Assembly: GCA_029226975.1 (NCBI GenBank)
Contig: JAQXZB010000009.1
Location: 1-35,209, forward strand
DNA from: Clostridiales bacterium
GTDB lineage: Bacteria; Bacillota; Clostridia; UBA1381
Direction: 5' to 3'
DNA: 35,209 bases
Both the position numbers and the translations under genes were made by a program. Below the pieces are notes generated by a model, which saw only the letters and a list, made by a program, of their open reading frames with translations, was not told where the DNA came from and made no database searches. Positions 1 through 7,049 of the stretch are shown here, piece after piece. How positions within the stretch are numbered: the stretch's first letter is position 1; each line of letters opens with the position of its first letter.

Positions 1-930
1 ATTTGTGTTTGTTCCGGCATATGTCTTTAGGAGATTTTCCAACCAGTCAAGCTGAGCTGTTGAAAAATTGTCCTGAAGGTTTGTATTAGAAATACTTGTA
101 AGCTCCTGTGCCAGATAAATAAACAAATTATCCTTTTCACCTGCATCACCTTTTTTCAGCACATAAAACCACGGTGATTTTTCAAACGGACGAACCATAT
201 CGTCTCGTGATGTATAATTTATAAAATTATCATTTTCCTGCGAATCGTGATTTCCGCGAGCCATATATATCTTTGACGAATCGTAGCTTGAAGCATTAAT
301 ACTTTGCGTATATACTTCATATTCCGATGCACCGCCAACAGATGTGCAGTCACCCGATATATTTACCATATCAAGATTTAATTCCGCAAAGTAATTCAAC
401 GCCTGAGTCCACTTATACGGTGCGCCGCAATAATTATCCGAATTGGGATCGGAACTGTTATAATTGACGTGAATATCAGATACCGACGCAAAGGTCATTT
501 CAAGGTTTCCGCTGTCAAATTGCTTGCTTTTCGGAATATCATAAAGAATTGCGTCCGATAACCCCTGCGGAACATAATTCTCCGTATCGGTAAAAAACAC
601 ACCCAAATGTGACGCACCGTCGGGAATCGCCATGTTTTCAGCCATATTGTATTCTATTGTTTTATTTGAGTTTATTTTTATCGCAGCTATCTTTTCATAT
701 CCGCTCAAAATCCCGTTATCATCTGCCCAAAACAAAATACAATATCCTGTTTTTTCTCCGGAGGATACGGTAACCGTACCCTCGGCATATCCCGCAAGCC
801 CTGCCTCACGTCCTGTAAAAACATAATTCACAGCCGGTGTCTGTGCATTTATTCCCTGTGGAATACAGAGATTCACGGAGCAAAGCAGCAGATGCATTGC
901 CAAAATTATACTTAAATTTTTATTGTTCAT
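1..930 (-). CDS. Secreted metallophosphoesterase, C-terminus cut by window edge
   Basis: The reading frame is open from the ATG at 930 to the left edge, giving 310 residues without a stop. A strong ribosome binding site (GAAGGAG) lies 5 nt upstream. Residues 1-30 form a signal peptide ending near INAQ. Residues 31-155 look like a beta-rich accessory domain. The calcineurin-like phosphoesterase core begins near residue 159 with SDIHVN (metal ligands Asp and His), followed by SGDCT around 202 and ARGNHD around 235, which are the family's GD and GNHD metal-binding motifs; QLDWLENLL near the edge is also typical. It should be an exported, metal-dependent phosphohydrolase, but the substrate cannot be told. 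It lies 10 nt downstream of the GH65 gene and is probably co-transcribed with it. The family call is firm; a role in glycan use is inferred from context only. Confidence 0.88.
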   Translation of the reverse strand, partial: MNNKNLSIILAMHLLLCSVNLCIPQGINAQTPAVNYVFTGREAGLAGYAEGTVTVSSGEKTGYCILFWADDNGILSGYEKIAAIKINSNKTIEYNMAENMAIPDGASHLGVFFTDTENYVPQGLSDAILYDIPKSKQFDSGNLEMTFASVSDIHVNYNSSDPNSDNYCGAPYKWTQALNYFAELNLDMVNISGDCTSVGGASEYEVYTQSINASSYDSSKIYMARGNHDSQENDNFINYTSRDDMVRPFEKSPWFYVLKKGDAGEKDNLFIYLAQELTSISNTNLQDNFSTAQLDWLENLLKTYAGTNTN

Positions 931-940
931 AAATCTCCTT

Positions 941-3073
941 CTATGTTATTATCATCACCGCACCTGAATTGTTTTGTACCTCAATTACATACAGTTTATT
1001 CTTATATATCAACTTGAATCTCATACCGTTCCACTTTTTAGGGAGATTTGGCTTACATATAAGCTCACCGTTTTCTTCTCTTATTCCTGCAAAGCCTTTG
1101 ACTGCTGCAATCCATGCACCTCCGGCACTTGCCGGATGTGTTCCGCCGATATATACCAAGCCTGCCCATTCCTTACCGCCCTTTGTTAAATCAGCCTTTG
1201 CCGATTTCATAAACATGGGATATGCGATTTCGGGATTGTTTGTATAACACGAAAGAAGTGAATACATACACGCTGATAATGATGAACCGTGTTCGGTTCT
1301 CGGCTCATAGTATTCTAAATTCTTTGCCATTACCTCGGTTGTATAATCATCCTTAAACATAGAGAGCATTGCCACAACGTCCGCTTGCTTTATAACCTGT
1401 GTATCCGCCGCAACACCGTACGCGCCGCCCCAATATTCCTTTGGATCTATCAGTCTTGAACGCACCTCGTCCACGCTTACGTCCTCAAGCTTGAAATAGC
1501 CGTCAAACTGTTCTATTATACCGTTCTCATCAGGCTTTCGGATAAATATGTTTTCGGATGAATCCTTAAGCATAGGCTTTAAGCCGTCATATTTGTCGGA
1601 CGGGTACTTGTCTATGAGTTCCAGTGCGGTATCGAACACAAATTTTGCCATTCTGTTCGTATACGCATTGTTATTGACTCTCTCGTGATATTCATCGGGA
1701 CCTACAACATCATGAATTTCATAATACGGCTCATCTGCCTTTTTAATGAGAAGTGAGCGGTAAAACTCGGCACATTCAATTGCCATATCCATTGCGCCCT
1801 CATTCAAAATATCATAGTCTCCCGTTGCGTTGATATATTTCATAAGACCGTACACTATCGCCGCCGAAACGTGATACTGCTTATCTCTAAAATGAGTACG
1901 CATCGGACGCTTTGTAAATACGTCTGTCACATTGTAGTCCGAACAACCCTCGTATCCGCCGTCCTGGCTCTCCCATGCGTAATATGCACCCTTGAGTCCG
2001 TATTCCTTTGCCTTTTTCCTTGCACCGTCCAATGTGTAGATTCTGTACTGCAACAGCGTTTTTGCAATCTGCGGTTCGGTATGTATATAATAATCTATCA
2101 TAAACATTTCCGTATCCCAGAACACCGCGCCCTTATACACCTGCCCCGACAGACCTCTTGCCGCTATTGATTTGCCTTTCATTTCTCTCGGCGCAATACA
2201 ATTCAAATGATAAATTGAATAATTAAGCGCATACATCGCCTCATCGTCGCCGTCTATGGTGATTTTTGAAATGTCCCATATTCTTGCCCATGCAGCGGTA
2301 TGCTCCGCTTTAAGCTCCGTATATGTCATTTCCGTTATTTCACCCTGCGGCTCAAAATCATCCTCCGAGGTTGTTATCTCGGCAATTTTCTCTACGCTGT
2401 ATTCTTTCTGCGACTCTACCTTAAAGGAAATACGTCTGTATACACCTTTTTCCGTATTTTCCGTTTCACTGGCTGCATTGAAATCTGCATTTACGGTATC
2501 ACGAACAGTTACGAAAATGTTTTTTTCACCCGTCACACCTGTTACATAATTCACTCCATCCTCATAGCCTGTGCGCATTTTCACAAAATGAGGTCCGTTA
2601 ATATCCCACACATCGCCGTCAATGCCCGTTATGATTTCCGCATCACATTCAAAATCAGATGCAAACGTATACCTCATTGCAATTAAATGTCTGCGGCTCA
2701 TGCTTGCAAAGCGTTCACATTTAACCGTTATTTTTCCTTTTTCAGTCTGCCACACTGTTTTTCGGCTGTGCAAGCCGTTTTCAAAATCAAGCTTTTGTTC
2801 ATGAGAAACAGGCTCGTTTTCGGGAAGTGCATATTTCTTTCCGTTTACCTTAACATATGTATACAGCGGATTAGGCGCATTTACCGTTTCACGCCATGCG
2901 TCCCCTGCACGGTCGTAAATGCCCGCCATATTTACGGCGCACATATTCTCTTTCGTGTATTCCTCAAGTGTTCCCCTTATTCCGAAATAACCGTTGCCCG
3001 TAAGGAAACGGTTTCCGTTCCACGGTATATTATCCCTGTCAAAATTCTTTTCCGTCAATATAAAATCTATCAT
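941..3073 (-). CDS. GH65 family glycoside phosphorylase (maltose/kojibiose/trehalose phosphorylase type)
   Basis: Residues 1-250 match the GH65 N-terminal domain (NRFLTGNGYFGIRGTLEEY). An (alpha/alpha)6 barrel follows, starting around AVFWDTEMF. The catalytic general acid is the Glu in VVGPDEYHERV, about residue 461. HGSSLS near the end of the barrel corresponds to the phosphate-binding loop. Family members reversibly phosphorolyse alpha-linked glucosides to beta-glucose 1-phosphate; the linkage handled here cannot be read from sequence. There is no signal peptide, so it is cytoplasmic. An ATG at 3091 overlaps the stop of a preceding mini-frame (ATGA), but the ATG at 3073 has GGGAG at good spacing and starts at the usual MIDFILTEKNF, so 3073 is preferred. 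The stop codon is TAG. The partner usually encoded beside it, beta-phosphoglucomutase, survives only as a scar upstream. Confidence 0.9.
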   Translation of the reverse strand: MIDFILTEKNFDRDNIPWNGNRFLTGNGYFGIRGTLEEYTKENMCAVNMAGIYDRAGDAWRETVNAPNPLYTYVKVNGKKYALPENEPVSHEQKLDFENGLHSRKTVWQTEKGKITVKCERFASMSRRHLIAMRYTFASDFECDAEIITGIDGDVWDINGPHFVKMRTGYEDGVNYVTGVTGEKNIFVTVRDTVNADFNAASETENTEKGVYRRISFKVESQKEYSVEKIAEITTSEDDFEPQGEITEMTYTELKAEHTAAWARIWDISKITIDGDDEAMYALNYSIYHLNCIAPREMKGKSIAARGLSGQVYKGAVFWDTEMFMIDYYIHTEPQIAKTLLQYRIYTLDGARKKAKEYGLKGAYYAWESQDGGYEGCSDYNVTDVFTKRPMRTHFRDKQYHVSAAIVYGLMKYINATGDYDILNEGAMDMAIECAEFYRSLLIKKADEPYYEIHDVVGPDEYHERVNNNAYTNRMAKFVFDTALELIDKYPSDKYDGLKPMLKDSSENIFIRKPDENGIIEQFDGYFKLEDVSVDEVRSRLIDPKEYWGGAYGVAADTQVIKQADVVAMLSMFKDDYTTEVMAKNLEYYEPRTEHGSSLSACMYSLLSCYTNNPEIAYPMFMKSAKADLTKGGKEWAGLVYIGGTHPASAGGAWIAAVKGFAGIREENGELICKPNLPKKWNGMRFKLIYKNKLYVIEVQNNSGAVMIIT

Positions 3074-3087
3074 CACATTCTCCCATG

Positions 3088-3153
3088 TCATGCTAAAATG
3101 CTTAATGCTCTGTATAAGCTGTCCAAATCAAATATTACTGCTTTTATATCCAT
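3088..3153 (-). pseudogene. Truncated 5' end of a beta-phosphoglucomutase-like HAD gene
   Basis: A 21-codon frame starts at the ATG at 3153 behind a good ribosome binding site (AGGAG, 7-8 nt upstream). It begins MDIKAVIFDLD, the classic first strand and catalytic aspartate pair of HAD phosphatases, in the form usual for beta-phosphoglucomutase. The frame then runs into unrelated residues (SLYRALSILA) and stops at TGA 3088-3090, overlapping a possible ATG of the GH65 gene. Beta-phosphoglucomutase genes often neighbour GH65 phosphorylase genes because they process beta-glucose 1-phosphate. The likely reading is an internal deletion that left only the start of pgmB. A translated leader peptide that couples translation to GH65 is the alternative. 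Confidence 0.6.
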
Positions 3154-3205
3154 ATGTTTGTTCTCCTGTATTTACAATATCAAAGATCAAGTGACGATAT
3201 CTCAT
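3128..3205 (-). pseudogene. Second HAD-like truncated gene start
   Basis: A 25-codon frame starts at the ATG at 3205 behind AAAGGA and begins MRYRHLIFDI, which resembles the first strand of HAD phosphatases (usually followed by DGT). Here it continues with VNTGEQ and ends at TGA 3128-3130, overlapping the next fragment in another frame. Two consecutive HAD-like beginnings, each with its own ribosome binding site and each broken at the same place in the fold, suggest repeated deletions in a former HAD gene pair. Only ten residues carry the signal, so this is tentative. Confidence 0.35.
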
Positions 3206-3247
3206 GCTATGTCCTTTATTTAAAAAATGTTGCGTAATTCCTCATCA

Positions 3248-3327
3248 CAGAATACACGGTTTGGAGAGGGAGAGAGAAATACCCCAAAAATCAGCTATAT
3301 AGCTAAGGGGGAATACCGTATATTCTG
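3248..3327. repeat. Nested inverted repeat in the gap upstream of GH65
   Basis: CAGAATACACGGT (3248-3260) and ACCGTATATTCTG (3315-3327) are inverted copies matching at 12 of 13 positions. Inside them CCCC (3282-3285) and GGGG (3307-3310) flank the perfect palindrome AGCTATATAGCT (3293-3304). The roughly 80-bp unit could be an operator pair for the GH65 genes, a folded RNA leader, or a miniature mobile-element remnant. No flanking target duplication was recognised. Confidence 0.5.
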
Positions 3328-3350
3328 AGATCAAAAATGCTATCTTATAT

Positions 3351-3376
3351 AGAGGCTGCGTTTCAAGGCAGCCTCT
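3351..3376 (-). terminator. Hairpin downstream of the transporter operon, possible terminator
   Basis: AGAGGCTGC (3351-3359) pairs perfectly with GCAGCCTCT (3368-3376) around an 8-nt loop. It is the strongest hairpin after the last permease gene and lies before the GH65 unit. No real U-run follows on the minus strand, only an AU-rich stretch with TTTTT about 15 nt later, so termination is probable rather than certain. Confidence 0.45.
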
Positions 3377-3411
3377 TAATTATGCTGTTAAAATATAAAT
3401 TTTGTTATAGT

Positions 3412-3612
3412 TTACAAATCATTAAACTTAGCCTTTGTAAGCTGCGCACCTGAATTTCTATTCAGCCATGTTTTCAGTGCCTCTATATAGCCATCGTTGC
3501 TTATAGTTATAGCTTAATTGCTAAACAAGCTTATATCAAAGATATGGGTATTATATACTTTTTTATAAAATATCTCCCCATTTTTAATTTTTGCATCCAT
3601 CCATATATCTTT
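3412..3612 (-). pseudogene. Degraded coding remnant downstream of the permease genes
   Basis: One minus-strand frame reads KDIWMDAKIKNGEIFYKK and onward to about position 3517, is interrupted by TAA, then continues in the same frame with ISNDGYIEALKTWLN to a final TAA at 3412-3414. The composition is protein-like on both sides of the internal stop, and a TAA also lies just upstream at 3613-3615, so no intact gene is present. The parent family is not recognised. It may be the tail of a former last gene of the transporter operon, with the hairpin at 3351-3376 as its original terminator. Confidence 0.4.
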
Positions 3613-3628
3613 TTATCTGCTTTTGAGC

Positions 3629-4546
3629 TTAACCCTTTACTCCGCCTACGTTTATGCCTCCGATAATCCTCTTTTGGAATATGAGGAATAAAATGAGCGG
3701 CGGCAAGCTCGCAAATATATAGCCCATGAAACGAGCATTCATCTGTATGCTTGCGTCACTTTGAAGTCTGTATATCCTAAGAGGTGTTACCTCTCGATTA
3801 TCGAGATAAAGCAGCGGCGCAAAGAAGTCCGACCACGCACCGCCCAATACATTTATTGAAACATATATTATAATGGGCATGGATAGCGGGAACATGATTT
3901 GAAAGAATATTCTGAAGTTACCGCACCCATCCAGCTGAGCCGCTTCAACATATGAATGCGAAAGCGAATCAAATGCATTTTTGAACAGGATAATGTAGAA
4001 CGCATTTGCTCCGGCAGCGAGCCACATCGGCCAGTATGTATCAAGCAGACTTACACCGGGAACAATCGAATCCTGCGATGCAAACGGGAAATTCAGCATT
4101 GATATGTAATTCGGAACCATTCTTATCTGGGCAGGCATCATCATTGTCCACACAACCAAAGCAAACACTATTTTTGTTCCCTTCGGCTTAAGCTTTGATA
4201 AAACATATCCCGCAAATCCGCACACAACAATAGTAAATGCCAAATCACCTATTGAAAGAATAATCGTATTTATGAATGATTTTCCAAGCTGAAGCTGTTT
4301 CCACGAATCCGATACTCTGTGCCACAGGTTTCCGGGAGACATATCCTTTGGGAACATGCTGAAGGACGAATACATTTCCTGCGACTCTTTGAACGCTGTC
4401 AGCAACGTCCATATCGCCGGAAAAAGCGATATTACACAAAACGCAACAAGAATGGCAAAAAACAGCCAGTAAATAAATTGTCCTTTAAATGTTTTCAATT
4501 CAGCGCTGCTCAGCAGTCCCGCCTGTTTATTTTGAAACTTTTTCAT
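3629..4546 (-). CDS. CUT1 sugar ABC transporter permease, MalG type
   Basis: This 305-residue inner-membrane permease has about six transmembrane segments; the first (WLFFAILVAFCVISLFP) begins near residue 29. The cytoplasmic EAA loop (VEAAQLDGCGNFRIFFQIMFP, in part) is the docking site for the transporter's ATPase and is diagnostic of binding-protein-dependent sugar permeases. Length and the short C-terminal tail with a terminal GG motif fit the MalG/AraQ group. The start has AAGGAGGG 7 nt upstream. It lies 12 nt after the partner permease and is the last intact gene of the long operon. It should import an oligosaccharide released by the neighbouring glycosidases; the sugar is unknown. Confidence 0.95.
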   Translation of the reverse strand: MKKFQNKQAGLLSSAELKTFKGQFIYWLFFAILVAFCVISLFPAIWTLLTAFKESQEMYSSFSMFPKDMSPGNLWHRVSDSWKQLQLGKSFINTIILSIGDLAFTIVVCGFAGYVLSKLKPKGTKIVFALVVWTMMMPAQIRMVPNYISMLNFPFASQDSIVPGVSLLDTYWPMWLAAGANAFYIILFKNAFDSLSHSYVEAAQLDGCGNFRIFFQIMFPLSMPIIIYVSINVLGGAWSDFFAPLLYLDNREVTPLRIYRLQSDASIQMNARFMGYIFASLPPLILFLIFQKRIIGGINVGGVKG

Positions 4547-4558
4547 TGTATGCCCTCC

Positions 4559-5494
4559 TTAATATGCGTTGTCTTCAACTTTCTTGTTAAGCCTAAAGTA
4601 GAATATTGTCAGAACCAAGAGTATAAGAAATATAATTACACCCAGAGCCATAGCCTGACCTGTTGCTTTACCTCCGCTTGCAAAGCCGTACTTATACAGT
4701 TGGTATCCGAGAGATATGGATGCACCGTTCGGTCCGCCGCCCGTCATTGCAAGAGGCTCCTGCATTATCTGGAACACAGCAATAATCTGATTTACCAAAC
4801 ACAAAAGCAGTGTTCCCGCTATCTGAGGACGGGTAACATTCCATGCTCGATTTAACATTCCGGCACCGTCAATAATTGCGGCTTCATACAGCTCGGTAGA
4901 TACTGACTGAATAGAAGCGTAATAAAGAAGCATTGTACCCGGAAATGCTTTCCATGTGCAATAAATCACAATTCCCGGTATTGCAAAATTCGGATTAGTC
5001 AGCCATGTATACGGCTCCAATCCAAGCTTCATCAGAATCACGTTCAAAAGACCTGTCTGGTCAGGGTAATATACATAGGACCACATGAGCATTGCCGCAA
5101 TTCCGGGAATAACAGCCGGAAGATAAATTATTGAGCGGAATCCGTTGTTAAAGTGCACCATCTCGTTTATAATAACCGCAAGAAGCAAGGGCGGAAGGTA
5201 ACCTAAGACGAGTGACCATAAAACATACTTCACCGTATTCCAAAGAGTAGGAAGAAATTGTGTGTGGGTTATAACCATCCTATAGTTATCCAATCCGCAA
5301 AATTCACCGATAGAGTATCCCCTCATCTTAAAAAACGACCATACTGTGCCAAGAACTGTAGGACGCCATATCATAAGATAGAGAACAATAACCGCAGGAA
5401 TAAGCAAAATCCATGCATCCACATTATTTCGAAAGCGAGAAGTAACCTTCATTCTTTTCTTTAATTTGACAGTATTGTGATCCTTTAAACGCAT
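4559..5494 (-). CDS. CUT1 sugar ABC transporter permease, MalF/UgpA type
   Basis: The protein has 311 residues and six predicted transmembrane segments; the first is AWILLIPAVIVLYLMIW. The EAA loop reads YEAAIIDGAGMLNRAWNVTRP. It forms the membrane channel with the permease encoded immediately downstream. A GTG at 5506 could extend the frame by four codons, but AGGTGGAG sits 6 nt before the ATG at 5494, which is therefore preferred. It follows the binding-protein gene after a 99-nt gap containing a stable hairpin. No ATPase gene is present in the window, which is common for Gram-positive CUT1 systems that share one MsmX-type ATPase. Confidence 0.95.
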   Translation of the reverse strand: MRLKDHNTVKLKKRMKVTSRFRNNVDAWILLIPAVIVLYLMIWRPTVLGTVWSFFKMRGYSIGEFCGLDNYRMVITHTQFLPTLWNTVKYVLWSLVLGYLPPLLLAVIINEMVHFNNGFRSIIYLPAVIPGIAAMLMWSYVYYPDQTGLLNVILMKLGLEPYTWLTNPNFAIPGIVIYCTWKAFPGTMLLYYASIQSVSTELYEAAIIDGAGMLNRAWNVTRPQIAGTLLLCLVNQIIAVFQIMQEPLAMTGGGPNGASISLGYQLYKYGFASGGKATGQAMALGVIIFLILLVLTIFYFRLNKKVEDNAY

Positions 5495-5532
5495 ACAATA
5501 CTCCACCTTTCTTCATGAATTTTTCTGCCGCC

Positions 5533-5563
5533 CATACGCCCGGCACAGAAGCCGGAACGTATG
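5533..5563 (-). promoter_or_regulatory. Intercistronic hairpin between binding-protein and permease genes
   Basis: On the minus strand CATACG and CGTATG close an inner CCGGC/GCCGG stem with a 6-nt loop. The element sits in a 99-nt gap between the stop of the binding-protein gene (5594) and the first permease start (5494). Such hairpins commonly protect the binding-protein mRNA or reduce read-through so that binding protein is made in excess; that role is inferred here. Confidence 0.6.
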
Positions 5564-5593
5564 AGCAAAGCGTTTCTCTTAATAAGCCGACAA

Positions 5594-7006
5594 TTAATAA
5601 TCCAAATTATCCAGATAGTTAACCTGGAAATCACTGCAAGCTTTCTCTATAAGCACTGCGCAATCAGCGTCTTTGCTAGTCAGCACTTCCTGAATACATC
5701 CGTCGAGTATGCTGTAAAGCTCCTGAGCGCACACGGGTTCTTCCGGCTGCAAAACACAGTCTCCGAGATCTGTTACAAAATCATTGTAAAGCTTAACATG
5801 ATTCGGATTCGCATTAGCCATTTCATCTATCTTAGAATGCAAGAACTTAACAGCCTCCGAATCAGTATTCCAGACAGACATGGACTTAACCGTTATAAGC
5901 TCATTATTTTCCAGGCGTCTTGCAAGGTCTGCTTCGGTATTTGTCTTATACTCATCCGTAGCGTCCGGAGAATATGTGGTTTCAATCCACTTAAGAGCGC
6001 CTTCAATCTGCTTTTCATCAGCCTTATCGGAAACAGACTGAACAGCACCGCCCATAAGAGTTACATGTTTCTTAGGACCTGCGGGCATAGCCATTATACC
6101 GATTTGCTCCGGCTCTATAGCGTACTCAGGCAGATTTTTCGTAAAATCTCCCGCAGCCAGCAACATACCGGCATTGCCGATTCCGAATTCCTTATAGTAT
6201 TCCGCTCCGCCCATCAAGGTATTTGACGGAAGAACGTCATACTTCCACTTCAAGTCCTTTATAAACTGCAAGGCTTCAACGGCTTCGGGACTGTTAAATG
6301 TTGCCTTCCATTTTCCGTCCTCATCCTTATCCATAAAGTCAACACCGAAGCTCCATGCAACCGGTGTGAACATCCAGCCGCCGAAGTTGCCCGACGACGG
6401 GAATACAAATCCGGGTTTTCCCGTAGCCTCCTTTATCTTAACGGCAAAGTCGGCAACCTCATACCAATCCTTCGGCTGTTTCGGTGTTCCGTCTGCCTCC
6501 ATAAGTCCCGAAGCTTCCATTAAATCCACGTTAAATCCGATTCCCAGCGCATATGTTTCATAGGGGAATGCATATACTCTGCCGTCCTCCGATACAAGAT
6601 CCAAAACAGCGGGATTAAACTTGTCATATAATCCTTCCTTCTTTAATTGATCTGTGATGTCCGCCGAATATCCGGATGCGATAATCTGCGACACTTCCGT
6701 GAAGTGAGTTCTGTATACAGTCGGGAGCTGTCCGCCGGCAGCCTTCGGATAGAATGACTGTAAATCAAAAATCCAGTTGTTCGGTATTACCTCAAAATCA
6801 GGATTTGCCTCCTCAAATCTCATCTTCTTAGCCTCTAAGTTTTCCTTTTCCGTACCATCCTTGGTCGGCCAGTCGCCTACACTGAACTGTGTCTTGCCGT
6901 CCTTGGATGCCGTTCCGTTTCCGCCTCCGCAACCCGAAAGCGCACCGCACATCATGGTGATTGCTGCCGCAACCGACATGATTTTTAAAAATGTTTTGTT
7001 TCCCAT
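5594..7006 (-). CDS. Extracellular sugar-binding lipoprotein (family 1 solute-binding protein)
   Basis: The 470-residue protein starts MGNKTFLKIMSVAAAIT and carries a lipobox LSGC with the lipidated Cys at residue 26, followed by a glycine-rich linker. The mature part is typical of CUT1 family 1 binding proteins: FNSPEAVEALQFIKDL in the middle, with a hinge pattern of YAFPYETYALGIGFNVDL near residue 150. The ATG at 7006 has AAAGGAG 7-8 nt upstream; the frame could extend to 7048 but would place a hydrophilic stretch before the signal peptide. It should capture oligosaccharides at the outer face of the membrane and pass them to the two permeases that follow. It directly follows the GH38 gene, so import and intracellular mannoside cleavage are probably linked. 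Confidence 0.95.
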   Translation of the reverse strand: MGNKTFLKIMSVAAAITMMCGALSGCGGGNGTASKDGKTQFSVGDWPTKDGTEKENLEAKKMRFEEANPDFEVIPNNWIFDLQSFYPKAAGGQLPTVYRTHFTEVSQIIASGYSADITDQLKKEGLYDKFNPAVLDLVSEDGRVYAFPYETYALGIGFNVDLMEASGLMEADGTPKQPKDWYEVADFAVKIKEATGKPGFVFPSSGNFGGWMFTPVAWSFGVDFMDKDEDGKWKATFNSPEAVEALQFIKDLKWKYDVLPSNTLMGGAEYYKEFGIGNAGMLLAAGDFTKNLPEYAIEPEQIGIMAMPAGPKKHVTLMGGAVQSVSDKADEKQIEGALKWIETTYSPDATDEYKTNTEADLARRLENNELITVKSMSVWNTDSEAVKFLHSKIDEMANANPNHVKLYNDFVTDLGDCVLQPEEPVCAQELYSILDGCIQEVLTSKDADCAVLIEKACSDFQVNYLDNLDY

Positions 7007-7049
7007 CGTTTTACTCCTTTTATAATTATTTTTTGTAAAATGCAACACC

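Noticed and set aside
2687-3223. 178-codon plus-strand frame
   Set aside because: It lies almost wholly opposite the well-supported GH65 gene, has no family resemblance and no convincing ribosome binding site.
4319-4855. 178-codon plus-strand frame
   Set aside because: It is antisense to both permease genes and crosses their boundary; no recognisable protein.
5561-6226. 221-codon plus-strand frame
   Set aside because: It is antisense to the sugar-binding lipoprotein gene, whose protein motifs are unmistakable; the residue composition is that of a shadow frame.
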